Assembly: GCF_001435235.1 (NCBI RefSeq)
Contig: NZ_AZGB01000003.1
Coordinates: 1-64,000 of the forward strand
Source: Liquorilactobacillus ghanensis DSM 18630
Lineage (GTDB): Bacteria; Bacillota; Bacilli; Lactobacillales; Lactobacillaceae
Length of the DNA stretch: 64,000 bases
Direction: 5' to 3'
Part shown: one piece after another, positions 45,790 to 56,570 of the stretch
Numbering within the stretch: the stretch's first letter is position 1
How the letters are laid out: each line of letters starts with the position of its first letter
The notes under the pieces: generated by a model
What the model was told of the DNA's origin: nothing
What the model saw: the letters and a program-made list of their open reading frames with translations, nothing else
The model's database searches: none
Position numbers and translations under genes: made by a program

Positions 45790-46863
45790 TTAATCAATTA
45801 CTTGATGAACATGCAGATCCAACTGTTCAATGCCGGCTTTTTCCCAAGAATCCAGTAAATCATGGGTATCGATCTGTTGCTCAATTACAACTATTCCGCA
45901 ATCACCGCCACCAGCACCAGATGTTTTGGCTGCACCATGACTTTGTTCGGCTGATTCACAAAGTTGGCGAAGAAGGGGAGTTTCAATTTGAACATTGCTA
46001 AGATTGCCAAGCGTCTGCAACAATTTGCGATTATAACGAATTTCTTTTTGAATCAATAGCAAACTTTGACTTTGAAAGCCTTTGATCATTCGTTTTAGAC
46101 AAGCTTTGCTTTCATGCAGAAAATGCTGGTAGCCAGCCTTGTTTTCTGCGATTTTGACACCAACAGCATCAACCAGATGTGAGGTTGATGCGGGTGATCC
46201 GGTCCAACCGATCAGTAATTTCAAATTCTTTGGCGGTGTCAGTAATTCAATTTGTAATTGCGGCCAGGCAACACTGATCAATTTTTTCAATGATAATTGA
46301 TGGCGAGCACTGCGCAGCCATTTTCGATCGAATGAACGGTAGGCGATCCAACCGCCATAAACGCTGGCAGCAATATCACCTAAAGAACCGTTTCCCTGGA
46401 TATCAAGATGAGCAATAGCAGCTAATTTAAATAGCTGATCTTTGCTTATCGACAGTTGATAGAAACGGCAAAGGGCTTTGATTGTTGCAACGGTTACTGC
46501 CGCTGAGCTGCCTAAACCATACTTCTTGCCATCAGGACTGTCTAGTTCGCTATCGATTTTTAAATGATAGCATTTCATTTGTTTGCCCAGTAATTGAGCG
46601 TAGCTTTCAGTTAAGCGAATCGCTGATAAAATATAATGGAATGGATTATCACGGTTATCGAAGACCATATTGTTGCCTTCGCGTTTCCAAAACAGTGAAT
46701 TTTCTTGATATTGTTTGGAATAGATCGAACCGTAATCATTACTTTCTTGCACCGTGACCGTCACGAATTGGTTAAGTGCCACTAGGATTGCAGGATAACC
46801 GGTTTCCACAACAGCGTATTCACCAGCTATGTAGAGTTTTCCCGGAGCTTTGACCGTAATCAA
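45790..46863 (-). CDS. mvaK2: Phosphomevalonate kinase
   Basis: 357 residues, a GHMP kinase. The ATP motif is GLGSSAAVTVA near residue 100, and the N-terminus VKAPGKLYIAGEYAV is typical. The start is TTG 46863 behind AAGGGAC: a longer frame from 46953 would overlap the previous gene by about 60 bases. It lies third in the mevalonate operon. Confidence 0.92.
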   Translation of the reverse strand: MITVKAPGKLYIAGEYAVVETGYPAILVALNQFVTVTVQESNDYGSIYSKQYQENSLFWKREGNNMVFDNRDNPFHYILSAIRLTESYAQLLGKQMKCYHLKIDSELDSPDGKKYGLGSSAAVTVATIKALCRFYQLSISKDQLFKLAAIAHLDIQGNGSLGDIAASVYGGWIAYRSFDRKWLRSARHQLSLKKLISVAWPQLQIELLTPPKNLKLLIGWTGSPASTSHLVDAVGVKIAENKAGYQHFLHESKACLKRMIKGFQSQSLLLIQKEIRYNRKLLQTLGNLSNVQIETPLLRQLCESAEQSHGAAKTSGAGGGDCGIVVIEQQIDTHDLLDSWEKAGIEQLDLHVHQVID

Positions 46864-46891
46864 AAAATCATGTCCCTTCGACAAATAGTTT

Positions 46892-47866
46892 TTAACATTC
46901 AATAAGTTTAGCACCTGGGCCTGGAAAAGCTTCAATAATTTGTTCGGGCGCAAAGGCAGCTGAGAGCGCGCTAATAATTTGGCGGCTTTCAGCTGTTGAA
47001 CAAATGACTTTTACGTTTGGTCCGGCATCTAATGTATAATAACAGCAAACCCCCTGTGAACGCAACTTTTCAATTATATTCATTGCCACCAGACTTTGTG
47101 GTTCGAAATAAGAAAAAGGTGGCCGAGCGCTGAGATTCAAGGCATGCATCCGTAAAGCATTCGACTCAGCTAATTGTCCCAGCAGTTTTAAATTATGCTG
47201 CTTGACGGCTTTGACAGCGGCTATTAAATCTGTATTAGTGCTTTTTACCCACGCTGGATAAAAAGGTGAGGTGGCAACCACTCGCTGCATTCCTTCACGA
47301 CTGGAAACCTTCTTTTGTTTTCGATCAATAATAATTGCCAACATTTCAATATCCCAATCAACTTTTTCGTCAATAGGGACAGCGTATGAATCTTGATCAG
47401 AGGTTCCCGGCAGCCATTCAACAAAGCCGCCATAGATCGAGCGAGTTGCAGAACCGGATCCACGGCGTGCTAAACGAGATAAGTCGCGGCGTGAAAGCTT
47501 TAAACCGGCAGCAGTACTGGCTGCCAGTGCTAAAGCAGCAAAAGCTGAAGCCGAAGAAGCCAAGCCGGCAGCATTGGGAACATGATTTTTTGAAATAACA
47601 TGAGCATATCCGGCTTGGGGATTTAATTGGCGCACAAGATCTAAAAAGGGACTGACTTTGATAGCGTCAAGTTTTTTTTGATTTAAATAGAAAGTATCTT
47701 CTGTAAATGCTGAATTAAATTCAACCGTAGTATCTGTGTAAAAATGATCCAGCGTAAGTGATAAACTGCCATTCATCGGCAGTATCAATTGCTGATCTTT
47801 TTTTCCCCAATATTTAATTAAGGCAATGTTTGTATGTGCGCGGGCACTTGCTTTTTGACTAGTCAT
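46892..47866 (-). CDS. mvaD: Diphosphomevalonate decarboxylase
   Basis: 324 residues, a GHMP enzyme that decarboxylates mevalonate diphosphate to IPP. The motif HTNIALIKYWGK and the ATP segment GLASSASAFAALA are characteristic. The start ATG 47866 follows AAAGGAG and overlaps the mvk stop codon by one base (TAATG). It is coupled to mvk and followed 28 bases later by pmk. Confidence 0.95.
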   Translation of the reverse strand: MTSQKASARAHTNIALIKYWGKKDQQLILPMNGSLSLTLDHFYTDTTVEFNSAFTEDTFYLNQKKLDAIKVSPFLDLVRQLNPQAGYAHVISKNHVPNAAGLASSASAFAALALAASTAAGLKLSRRDLSRLARRGSGSATRSIYGGFVEWLPGTSDQDSYAVPIDEKVDWDIEMLAIIIDRKQKKVSSREGMQRVVATSPFYPAWVKSTNTDLIAAVKAVKQHNLKLLGQLAESNALRMHALNLSARPPFSYFEPQSLVAMNIIEKLRSQGVCCYYTLDAGPNVKVICSTAESRQIISALSAAFAPEQIIEAFPGPGAKLIEC

Positions 47867-48837
47867 TATAAATTCTCCTTTGAAGATAGCGGTTGAATCC
47901 AATAATCTGCTGCGCCTGCTTGTTTTAAAAGCTGGGCTGCTTTTTGTGCCGCTGCTTCAGTCGGCATCAGACAGATAAAACAACCACCGCGGCCACCACC
48001 AGTCAATTTGCTTCCTAAAGAACCATAATGCAAACTTAATTTTATCAGATTATCCAACCGGGGGCTGCTGACACCCAAGGCTGCTAAAGCTTGTTGAGCT
48101 GCTGAAAATGTTTTACCTAAGCCGGTAACATCATTGTTTTCTAATTGAGTTCGTGCAACTAAAGCCGCTTTTTCCAACTTGGTTAATAATTTTTTGGTTT
48201 CTTCTGGATAATCATGCAGGCGCTGCTTAACACTGGCTACTGCTTCGCCGGTTTTACCTTTAATACCGCTATCGCAGATTAAAAGCCAAGCATCTAACTT
48301 AATCGGGATGGTTATCAGTTGCTTTCCCTTTATCATCCAAATTGGCTGGGAACTGGCAGAGGTTGCCGCATCTAAGCCGCTGGGATTACCATGGGTATCA
48401 ATTTCGGCAATATTGACCAGTTTTAATAATTCTTGTTGACTTAACGATTGATTAAAATAGTCATATAGTGCTCGCGTTACAGCTACTGCAACCGCAGCAG
48501 AGGAACCCATCCCACGTTCTTCTGGAAGCTGACTGGTTATTTTAATCTTTATTCCAGCAGTTAATTTGGTTGTCAGCAATTTTTGTTCCAGAATATATTT
48601 AATGAGATGCTGCAAACCATGCATGCTTTCCGGCATCGCTGTTAAAACACCTGAAAAATAACGGCATTCGATTAAAATCTGTTTTGTTGCCAGCGAGGTA
48701 ATGTGAGCAGTAGTTTTGACTGCAGACAAGGGCAATGCGATTGATGGCTTGCCATAAACGACTGAGTGTTCTCCAATCAAGATTATTTTAGCGTGGCTTT
48801 GTCCTAAACCGGATTTTATATTTTTGTTAGAAGCCAA
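47866..48837 (-). CDS. mvk: Mevalonate kinase
   Basis: 323 residues, a GHMP kinase that phosphorylates mevalonate. KIILIGEHSVVYGKPSIALP is the N-terminal motif, GMGSSAAVAVA the ATP loop and GGRGGCF the C-terminal motif. The start is TTG 48837 (MASNKN) behind AAAGGAG. The upstream readings contain no better site. It heads the mevalonate operon. HMG-CoA synthase and reductase are not in the window. Confidence 0.93.
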   Translation of the reverse strand: MASNKNIKSGLGQSHAKIILIGEHSVVYGKPSIALPLSAVKTTAHITSLATKQILIECRYFSGVLTAMPESMHGLQHLIKYILEQKLLTTKLTAGIKIKITSQLPEERGMGSSAAVAVAVTRALYDYFNQSLSQQELLKLVNIAEIDTHGNPSGLDAATSASSQPIWMIKGKQLITIPIKLDAWLLICDSGIKGKTGEAVASVKQRLHDYPEETKKLLTKLEKAALVARTQLENNDVTGLGKTFSAAQQALAALGVSSPRLDNLIKLSLHYGSLGSKLTGGGRGGCFICLMPTEAAAQKAAQLLKQAGAADYWIQPLSSKENL

Positions 48838-49079
48838 AACGGATAGCTCCTTTTCCTTTTTTAATTTCACAATAATAATAATACTACAAAAATGGAATTT
48901 AAAAACTAAATATATCTTAAACAAACTAATAGCAGCTGCTTGAAGTGCACAATGATTTTTACTAGCTGTTTTTACGTATCTGATTACTTGAATGCTGGTC
49001 GCGATTTAAAGCTGGCTGGGTAATTGATAGTTTAAGGTGAATTTGGTCATCATTAGGCAATTTTTTAAATTGGCTGAGT

Positions 49080-49089
49080 ATGATAAAAT
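49080..49089 (+). promoter_or_regulatory. Candidate extended -10 promoter of dinG
   Basis: ATGATAAAAT carries TGA followed by TAAAAT (49084-49089). No LexA-like box is evident. The dinG start codon is 36 bases downstream. Confidence 0.4.
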
Positions 49090-49124
49090 GACGATTGGAT
49101 CCTTTTTCGGAAAGGCAGATAATT

Positions 49125-51908
49125 ATGAAATCAGGAATAACTTATGCGGTTGTTGATTTGGAAACAACTGGAACTGAATTAAACGGTCAGCGCCGGTTAA
49201 TTCAATTTAGTTGTGTTTTTTTAAAAAATCACCAGATTATTAACACTTTTAATACTTTGGTTAATCCGCAGCAGCCCTTAACACAAGAAATTCAACAGCT
49301 AACTAAAATAAAACCGGAACAATTGCGCAAAGCACCTTTATTTGAAGATGTTGCGCCAACAATTTATGCATTACTGCAAAATACAACTTTTGTGGCGCAT
49401 AATATTAATTTTGATTATAACTTTTTGAATATGGAATTGGAGCGGATCGGCTATCCTTCGCTTGATTTGGCCGGAATTGATACGGTGCAATTAAGTCAGA
49501 CACTGCTGCCGACACTATCAAGTTTCAAATTGAATTATTTAAGTTCATATTTGAATTTGACACATGAACGACCGCATCAAGCTGATAGCGATGCAGCAGC
49601 TACTGCTGAACTTTTTTTATTGCTGCAGCGAATGATTGCTCAGCTGCCAATACCGGTTCTAAAGCTTCTTTGTCATTTTCGAAATTCATTTTTACGGCAA
49701 ACCGGTGATTGTTTTGTTGAAGTACTGCAACAAAAAAAGCAAATTGCTGCACTGCCCAGTTATTTGATTAAGGTGGATAATTTGGTTTTACGCCGCAGCA
49801 GTTTTCAAACTAACGAGCCACGAACAGCAGTTTATCCTGCTGATGATCAGGCTAAGCAAAAATTATTTGCTGGGTTGTTGGATTGGCGTCAGCCGCAAGC
49901 TGAAATGATGGATCAACTCCATCAGGCTTTAGAAAAACGGGTGCCTAAATTACTGGTTGAAGCTCCAACTGGTTTAGGCAAGACTTTGGGGTATCTAGTG
50001 CCGGCATTATATGAAGCGGTGCATGAACGGACTTGTGTTGTCAGCACGGCAACGACGGCATTGCAAAATCAACTGGTTGATCAAGTTGTTCCCTTGCTGC
50101 AGCAGTTATTACCGTTTAATTTTAATATTGCCGTTTTTAAGGGCAGTTTTCATTATTTGGATCTGGCTAAGTTTTCAGCTTCTTTAAAGCAGCCACAAAC
50201 TGGACAAGCACGTTTGCTGCAGTTAAGGATTTTAGTTTGGCTGTTAGCGACAAAAACGGGTGACTTGGCTGAATTGCATTTAACTAAGTATCAAGATCCG
50301 CTTTTTGAACAGATTCGTCATACTGGTTGGTCTGGTTTGAATCCACAAAGTGTATTTTATCCCTATGATTTTCTGAGACGCCAGCGGCAACAACTGACAA
50401 CTGCTGATTTAGTGGTCACCAATCATGCTTATTTGCTGCAGCATGCAGCCGAATTGGGAAATCAACAGCGTTTTTTAATTATTGACGAGGCCCAGCATTT
50501 AAATCAAACAGCCTTATTGGCAAGTCAACGGCAATTGGATTTTGATCAAATCAAGATTCAAAGTGATACTTTACTGGTAATGATGCAATCACAGCAGTCT
50601 TTTTCGTTGAAAGATTTACTTGCTCAAGGTTTACTGCCGGTTCAGCAAGCGCATAAATTAATTCGGCTGGTGCGTTTGATCGATCAGCGCGTTCCAGAAA
50701 TTCGTGGAAAAATCATCGAACGGTTTATACTGCCAGCCAAACCAACCGCAGCAATTTTTGAAGATTTTATTTCATTAAAAGATATTTATGGCTTTATTAA
50801 AGAAAACATTAACGATTTTCAAGCAGTTGCCGCAGCAGGAGAGCAACTGTTGGAATTATTTTTAAAACTGCAAGCAAAATTTAAGACACCGGCATTCAGG
50901 CAGCGGCTCGATACGACAGCTAGTAACTTTGTGGCTGACTTGAGTGATTGGTTGACGCAGCTGCTGCAAGAATTGACAGCTTGGCAGTATTTTGATTTAC
51001 CGCAAGTTGAAAGCTGGGGAACATCTGGTTACCTCAAATTACGTTTGCCGTTAACACATCAAACAGCGCACCTGCATGCTTTGTTTGGTGCATTTCAGAC
51101 GGCCGATTTCTTAGAAAATCAAGTTTATCAAAATTTTGCCCAGACAATTTTTATCGGTGCCAGCTTGACGCTGCCAGGCAAACATCAGCAATTTATTTAT
51201 CAGCAGTTGGATCTTCCTGCAACGACACCGTTTGTTAAATTACCGGATCTGTTTGATTATCGGCAGCAGGCACTTGCTTTGATTGGAAATGATGGCCCGG
51301 ATGTTGTCAGTCAACGAACAGCTTATCTACAGTATTTAATAAAAACCTTAACCCAAATTCTTTTGGGTGCACCGGCTAAGCAAACAATGATCTTGTTTAA
51401 TTCGCAAGCAGCATTAGAAACGGTTTATCAGGCACTGCAAGATAATGGAGTTGGATTTAAGCGGCACTTGTTGGCACAAGGAATTACCGGCAGTAATGAA
51501 AAAATCATCAAGAATTTTACATTAGGTTCAAAAATGGTTTTACTGGGAACGGGAACCTTTTGGGAAGGTATTGATTTACCGCAAGATCAGCTGGAACAGT
51601 TGATTATAGCTCAGCTTCCTTTTTCTTCACCAGATACGCCGCTGAATCAATTGCGCTTTAAACAATTGCGGCAGCAACAGCAATCAGCTTTTTGGGATTA
51701 TTCATTGCCGGAAGCAATGCAACGATTGCAACAAGGGGTCGGCCGCTTGATACGAACACCTAACGATCACGGAGTTGTTATAGTCTTGGACAGCCGAATT
51801 GTTACTCGCAAATATGGACAACAATTACAGCAGGCATTGCCGCAAAGTATGCCGCTGCAGATCTTAAAGACAGACCAAATCTCTAAGGAATTAGCAAAGT
51901 TTTGGTGA
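49125..51908 (+). CDS. dinG: DinG-family helicase with N-terminal exonuclease domain
   Basis: 927 residues. A DnaQ-like 3'-5' exonuclease (about 5-165; DLETTG, and HNINFDYNFLN for the later catalytic region) is fused to an XPD-like superfamily 2 helicase (Walker A APTGLGKT, DEAH-type DEAQH, and the C-terminal GVGRLIRT). The fusion is typical for Gram-positive DinG. Four iron-sulfur cysteines expected in XPD are not seen, as is usual in this subgroup. The start ATG 49125 follows AAAGG. It begins a Bacillus-like block. Confidence 0.93.
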   Translation: MKSGITYAVVDLETTGTELNGQRRLIQFSCVFLKNHQIINTFNTLVNPQQPLTQEIQQLTKIKPEQLRKAPLFEDVAPTIYALLQNTTFVAHNINFDYNFLNMELERIGYPSLDLAGIDTVQLSQTLLPTLSSFKLNYLSSYLNLTHERPHQADSDAAATAELFLLLQRMIAQLPIPVLKLLCHFRNSFLRQTGDCFVEVLQQKKQIAALPSYLIKVDNLVLRRSSFQTNEPRTAVYPADDQAKQKLFAGLLDWRQPQAEMMDQLHQALEKRVPKLLVEAPTGLGKTLGYLVPALYEAVHERTCVVSTATTALQNQLVDQVVPLLQQLLPFNFNIAVFKGSFHYLDLAKFSASLKQPQTGQARLLQLRILVWLLATKTGDLAELHLTKYQDPLFEQIRHTGWSGLNPQSVFYPYDFLRRQRQQLTTADLVVTNHAYLLQHAAELGNQQRFLIIDEAQHLNQTALLASQRQLDFDQIKIQSDTLLVMMQSQQSFSLKDLLAQGLLPVQQAHKLIRLVRLIDQRVPEIRGKIIERFILPAKPTAAIFEDFISLKDIYGFIKENINDFQAVAAAGEQLLELFLKLQAKFKTPAFRQRLDTTASNFVADLSDWLTQLLQELTAWQYFDLPQVESWGTSGYLKLRLPLTHQTAHLHALFGAFQTADFLENQVYQNFAQTIFIGASLTLPGKHQQFIYQQLDLPATTPFVKLPDLFDYRQQALALIGNDGPDVVSQRTAYLQYLIKTLTQILLGAPAKQTMILFNSQAALETVYQALQDNGVGFKRHLLAQGITGSNEKIIKNFTLGSKMVLLGTGTFWEGIDLPQDQLEQLIIAQLPFSSPDTPLNQLRFKQLRQQQQSAFWDYSLPEAMQRLQQGVGRLIRTPNDHGVVIVLDSRIVTRKYGQQLQQALPQSMPLQILKTDQISKELAKFW

Positions 51909-51995
51909 AAATCAATCAGCCGGGTTCAAAAAAAAGTGGTTTATTGCTATAATTGAGCAGTAGTTTATTAGAATTTTTGGAAAAGAGAGGCGTTC

Positions 51996-52493
51996 ATGAA
52001 AAGAGCTGATCAGCATCGAAGCAGGTTGACAAAAACAATTGCTTGGGCTTTGTTGGTCTTAGTGATTGTCGGAGCTGGCATTATCTACTGGCAGGCGGCA
52101 GCACCGTTGAATGATGCTCGAAAAAGTGCGGTCACCATGGCTAAAAAGTATGGCAAATTGAAATCTACGTCTGCTTTTTATTGGTATAATCGCCAGCAGA
52201 CGTTTTATACAGTTGCTGGGAAAAATCGTGATAATCAAGCGGTTTATGTAATGGTGGCCCAAAAGGGTGGTCATATTAACATTTATCAGCGAAAAAGCGG
52301 AATTACCAGCCAGCAGGCACAGCAAACTGTCAAAAACAGCGAACACCCCCAAAAAATTATTAAAACAGCTTTGGGGAAATGGAAGAAACGTCCGGTTTGG
52401 GAAGTTACTTATGTAAACAAGAATGGCCGGATGTGCTACACTTTGCTTAGTTTTAAGAATGGATCATTAGTTAAAACAATTCAAAATATCTGA
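51996..52493 (+). CDS. ypmB: YpmB-like membrane-anchored protein
   Basis: 165 residues: an N-terminal membrane segment (about 12-31) and an extracellular part with the PepSY-like fold of the DUF5590 family (YpmB). The function is unknown. Its place between dinG and aspB is the same as in Bacillus subtilis, where ypmA-ypmB precede aspB. The start ATG 51996 follows AAGAGAGG. Confidence 0.88.
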   Translation: MKRADQHRSRLTKTIAWALLVLVIVGAGIIYWQAAAPLNDARKSAVTMAKKYGKLKSTSAFYWYNRQQTFYTVAGKNRDNQAVYVMVAQKGGHINIYQRKSGITSQQAQQTVKNSEHPQKIIKTALGKWKKRPVWEVTYVNKNGRMCYTLLSFKNGSLVKTIQNI

Positions 52494-52516
52494 TGATATA
52501 AAAGGAGCATTTACCA

Positions 52517-53698
52517 ATGAAATTTGCTAAAAGAGTTTTGCAAGCCTCACCGTCGGCAACTTTAGCACTCTCAGCCAAAGCCAAACAGATGATGGCAGCT
52601 GGTATTGATGTAATTAATCTAGGAGTTGGTGAACCGGATTTCCATACTCCGGCAGCAATTAAAGCGGCAGCTGTCACAGCAATTAATGAAGGCAAGGCTG
52701 ATTTTTATACTCCTATCAATGGTATCTTGCCTTTACGTCAGGCAATTTGTGATCGGCTCCAAGCTGATTTTGGTGTCAGCTATCAACCGAGTCAAGTTAC
52801 GGTAACAGTTGGCGGCAAGTTTTCATTATACGTATTAGCACAGGCATTATTTGATGCTGGAGATGAAGTTTTAATTCCTTTGCCATATTGGGTCAGTTAT
52901 GGTGAGCAGGTTAAATTAGCTGAAGCTAAACCGGTTTTTGTTAAACCGCAAACCGGTGGTCGAGTAACGGCTGCTGAATTAGAAGCAGCACGAACGGAAC
53001 ATACTCGGGCGGTCATCATTAATTCACCGCAAAACCCCAGCGGCTTAGTTTATTCTAAAGCTGAATTGACAGCAATTGGTGAATGGGCAGTTGAACATGA
53101 TATTATTTTGTTAGCTGATGATATGTATGGTAAATTAGTTTATAACGGTCATCAGTTTGTGTCGTTGATTCAATTGTCAGCAGCAATTAGAAAACAAACA
53201 ATTTTGATTAGCGGACTGTCGAAAGCTTATGCTATGACAGGCTGGCGGATCGGCTATACAGTGGCAAGTCAAGAAATAATTGATAAGATGAACATCATTA
53301 TTAGTCATGCAACCAGTAACTTGGCGGCTGTTAGTCAGTATGCTGCTTTAGCCGCTTTAACTGGCGATCAAACAGTTGTTGAAACGATGCGACAGGCTTT
53401 TGAAAAACGGCTTAATACGATTTATCCAGAATTAATTACAATTCCAGGTTTTGAATTGCCACAGAAACCAGAAGGTGCTTTTTATTTATTCCCGAAGGTG
53501 GCTGCTGCAGTTAAGCTGGCTGGTTTTACTTCAACCGAAGAATTTGCAGCTGCACTACTGGACAAAGCTCATGTAGCAGTTGTAGCGGGTGTTGGTTTTG
53601 GAATGCCGGATCATATTCGTTTAAGTTATGCAACAGATTTAGAAAGTTTACAAACCGCGATTAAGCGGATTAAAGAATTTATGCAGCAGTACGTCTAG
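52517..53698 (+). CDS. aspB: Aspartate (or aromatic) aminotransferase AspB
   Basis: 393 residues, a class I aminotransferase. The PLP lysine is K236 in SGLSKAYAM, and the substrate arginine lies in HIRLSYA. The NPSGLVY segment is typical for the Iota subgroup. It may supply aspartate for asparagine and other products; asnS follows 12 bases later. Exact substrate preference cannot be decided from sequence. Confidence 0.92.
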   Translation: MKFAKRVLQASPSATLALSAKAKQMMAAGIDVINLGVGEPDFHTPAAIKAAAVTAINEGKADFYTPINGILPLRQAICDRLQADFGVSYQPSQVTVTVGGKFSLYVLAQALFDAGDEVLIPLPYWVSYGEQVKLAEAKPVFVKPQTGGRVTAAELEAARTEHTRAVIINSPQNPSGLVYSKAELTAIGEWAVEHDIILLADDMYGKLVYNGHQFVSLIQLSAAIRKQTILISGLSKAYAMTGWRIGYTVASQEIIDKMNIIISHATSNLAAVSQYAALAALTGDQTVVETMRQAFEKRLNTIYPELITIPGFELPQKPEGAFYLFPKVAAAVKLAGFTSTEEFAAALLDKAHVAVVAGVGFGMPDHIRLSYATDLESLQTAIKRIKEFMQQYV

Positions 53699-53710
53699 GG
53701 GGAATAGAAG

Positions 53711-55012
53711 TTGGATACGATCAATATTATCGACGCTAAAAATCACGTTGATCAGGAGGTCAAAATTGGCGTCTGGTTAACTAATAAGCGTTCGAGCGGG
53801 AAAATTGCTTTTTTGCAGTTGCGTGATGGCACTGCTTATTTTCAAGGAGTAGTTGTCAAAAGTGTCGTTGGCGAAGAACTATTCAAAATGGCTAAAGAAT
53901 TACGCCAAGAAGAAAGCTTTTACGTTACTGGCACGATTCATGAGGATGCTCGCTCACATTTTGGTTATGAAATCGAAATTTCGGGAATTGAAAAGGTTGG
54001 AGCCAGCGAAGATTACCCGATTACCCCTAAGGAACATGGGGTCGACTTTTTGATGGATCATCGGCATTTATGGCTGCGCTCTAAAAAACAGTTTGCAATT
54101 ATGAAAATTCGCAATGAAATGATTCGGGCAACTTATGAATTTTTTAACCGCAATGGCTTTATTAAGATTGATGCGCCGATTTTAACCGGTTCAGCACCAG
54201 AAGGAACCACTGAGCTGTTCCATACCAAATACTTTGATCGTGACGCTTATTTATCTCAATCAGGTCAATTGTATGAAGAAGCTGGTGCAATGGCTTATGG
54301 CAAGGTATTTTCTTTTGGCCCGACTTTCCGAGCAGAAAAATCTAAGACACGGCGGCATCTGATTGAATTTTGGATGATCGAGCCGGAGATGGCTTTTATG
54401 CACCAAGAACAGAGCTTGGAGATTCAGGAACGCTATGTAGCTTTTCTGGTTCAAGGTGTGTTGGATAATTGCCAGTATGAACTTAAATTATTAAATCGTG
54501 ATCCAAAAGTCTTGGAAAAGTATACTAAATTGCCATATCCGCGAATCTCTTATGATGAAGCAATTAAAATGTTACAGGATTCAGGCAAGTTCGGTGATTT
54601 AGAATGGGGTGTCGATTTCGGGTCTCCTGAGGAAACTTATTTGGCCGAACATTTTCAGTTACCGGTTTTCGTAATGAACTACCCTAAAGCAATTAAACCG
54701 TTTTACATGAAGCCACATCCAACACGTGATGATGTTGTCATTTGTGCAGACTTATTAGCTCCTGAAGGCTATGGGGAAATTATTGGCGGCTCGGAAAGAG
54801 CAGTCGATCCACAGTATTTGACGGAACAGATTAAAAAAGCTGGTTTGAACGAAGCTGACTATGAATGGTATCTTGATTTACGACGCTACGGAAGTGTACC
54901 GCATGCGGGGTTTGGTTTGGGACTGGAACGAGCAATAACTTGGATAACTGGTGAAGAACATATTCGCGAGTCGATTCCATTTCCACGTTTGCTGAACCGA
55001 ATTTATCCGTGA
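53711..55012 (+). CDS. asnS: Asparaginyl-tRNA synthetase
   Basis: 433 residues, a class IIb synthetase: OB-fold anticodon domain (about 15-105) then catalytic domain with motif 2 [15 protein letters not shown] and motif 3 GFGLGLER. The start is TTG 53711 behind AGGGGG. Direct charging with asparagine means no GatCAB route is needed for tRNA-Asn. No T-box precedes it. Confidence 0.96.
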   Translation: MDTINIIDAKNHVDQEVKIGVWLTNKRSSGKIAFLQLRDGTAYFQGVVVKSVVGEELFKMAKELRQEESFYVTGTIHEDARSHFGYEIEISGIEKVGASEDYPITPKEHGVDFLMDHRHLWLRSKKQFAIMKIRNEMIRATYEFFNRNGFIKIDAPILTGSAPEGTTELFHTKYFDRDAYLSQSGQLYEEAGAMAYGKVFSFGPTFRAEKSKTRRHLIEFWMIEPEMAFMHQEQSLEIQERYVAFLVQGVLDNCQYELKLLNRDPKVLEKYTKLPYPRISYDEAIKMLQDSGKFGDLEWGVDFGSPEETYLAEHFQLPVFVMNYPKAIKPFYMKPHPTRDDVVICADLLAPEGYGEIIGGSERAVDPQYLTEQIKKAGLNEADYEWYLDLRRYGSVPHAGFGLGLERAITWITGEEHIRESIPFPRLLNRIYP

Positions 55013-55098
55013 TGAAATTTTAATACTTTTAGAAAGCGGCAGGTGTCGATCGTTTCGACCTTGGCGCTTTTATTACCTGAAGATTGGAGGCCTACCAG

Positions 55099-55833
55099 AT
55101 GGAAAAAGCGTTACAGCAATTTCTAAGGGCCGGTAATATGACGGTGGCAAATCTGTTGCTGCAAAATTATCATCAGTTGGGGATGAATGAGCAGGAATTG
55201 GTATTGTTTTTGGAATTAAGCAGTTCAATTCAGGCGGGCGATTCATTTCCGGCAATTGATAAGATTGCGGGTTATATGCATTGTGATTCAAGTCAGATTT
55301 ACCAGCTGTTACATCGACTTTTTGAAAAGAAATTATTAGAAATTAAATCAGTAACTGATGAAGATGGCAAAAGTCATGACATTTATCAATTTGATTTAAT
55401 GTATGAAAAGCTGTTTTGGCTCCAGCGACAAAAGAATCAGCAGGTTGATCAGCAATTAATGGCAACTGATCAAAGTGAGGTATTTCAAGCGATTGAAAAA
55501 GAATTTGGCCGAACTCTATCACCCATTGAAATGGAAACTATTGAACAATGGTTTTCAGAAGACCACTATCAACCGGAACTAATATTATTGGCATTACGAG
55601 AAGCTGTTCTCAGTCAGGCTTACAGTTTAAAATACATCGATCGAATTTTGTTGAGTTGGGAAAAGAAGAATATCAAAACAGCAGCCCAAGTTCAGCAATT
55701 AAAAGATCGGCAGCGGGAAAGGCAGTTGAAACACCGGCAAATGAATTTAAATCGTTCACCGGATGAGCACAAGCCGAAAATTCCTTTGAAACGCTGGGCG
55801 CATTCGGATGATTTAAAAGGAGGCAATCATTAA
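55099..55833 (+). CDS. dnaD: DNA replication protein DnaD
   Basis: 244 residues: an N-terminal winged helix (about 1-105) and a C-terminal DnaB2/DnaD domain (about 130-200, EFGRTLSPIEMETIEQWF), then a basic tail. DnaD helps load the replicative helicase in low-GC Gram-positives. The start ATG 55099 lies after TTGGAGG. The stop codon TAATG overlaps the next start by one base, coupling it to nth. Confidence 0.93.
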   Translation: MEKALQQFLRAGNMTVANLLLQNYHQLGMNEQELVLFLELSSSIQAGDSFPAIDKIAGYMHCDSSQIYQLLHRLFEKKLLEIKSVTDEDGKSHDIYQFDLMYEKLFWLQRQKNQQVDQQLMATDQSEVFQAIEKEFGRTLSPIEMETIEQWFSEDHYQPELILLALREAVLSQAYSLKYIDRILLSWEKKNIKTAAQVQQLKDRQRERQLKHRQMNLNRSPDEHKPKIPLKRWAHSDDLKGGNH

Positions 55834-56477
55834 TGTTAACGGCTGTTCAAACACAGCAGGCGATTGATGTTATGGGAGAACGTTTTCCCAACGCAGCCAC
55901 TTCATTGGTTGCTGATAATCCATTTCATTTTTTATTGGCCGTAATTTTAAGTGCCCAGACAACTGATAAAGCAGTTAATCGTTTAACGCCGCAGTTATTT
56001 GCTCAATATCCAGATCCAGCTTCACTAGCGGCTGCTAGTGAAGCCGAAGTGATTCCTTTGATTAAAACGATTGGTCTTTATCGTAATAAAGCCAAGCATT
56101 TGATTGGCTGTGCTCAAGGCTTGGTTAGTAAATTTAATGGTCAGGTCCCGCAAACACGAACTGAATTAATGCAGTTGCCGGGAGTGGGCCAAAAAACTGC
56201 TAATGTAGTTTTAGCTGAGTGCTTTAACATTCCAGCTCTAGCAGTGGATACCCACGTTTCACGGGTAGCACGTCGATTGGCAATGGTACCGGCAACAGCC
56301 AATGTTGGAGAAATTGAACGAATTTTAAAACAAAAACTAGCACCAGAATCTTGGATAGCCGCTCACCATCGGATGATCTTTTGGGGACGTTATCAATGTA
56401 TGGCGCGCAAACCCTTGTGTAAAACCTGTCCATTGCTATCAATTTGTGCTTTTGGACAACAACAAGTTAAGGCATAG
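55833..56477 (+). CDS. nth: Endonuclease III
   Basis: 214 residues, a bifunctional DNA glycosylase/AP lyase that removes oxidised pyrimidines. The helix-hairpin-helix LPGVGQKTANVV with the catalytic lysine, the aspartate in VDTHVSR and the C-x6-C-x2-C-x5-C iron-sulfur cluster at the C-terminus are all complete. The start ATG overlaps the dnaD stop codon. Confidence 0.96.
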   Translation: MLTAVQTQQAIDVMGERFPNAATSLVADNPFHFLLAVILSAQTTDKAVNRLTPQLFAQYPDPASLAAASEAEVIPLIKTIGLYRNKAKHLIGCAQGLVSKFNGQVPQTRTELMQLPGVGQKTANVVLAECFNIPALAVDTHVSRVARRLAMVPATANVGEIERILKQKLAPESWIAAHHRMIFWGRYQCMARKPLCKTCPLLSICAFGQQQVKA

Positions 56478-56498
56478 AAGTTTAACTGAAATTATATG

Positions 56499-56523
56499 AG
56501 CCCTCTAAGTAGGGCTTTTTTTA
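56499..56523 (+). terminator. Terminator after nth
   Basis: AGCCCT pairs with AGGGCT around CTAAGT and is followed by TTTTTTT. Confidence 0.8.
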
Positions 56524-56570
56524 GTTTATCAACCAAAACTGAGCAATTGGCAATTCTAAATGTAATGTAA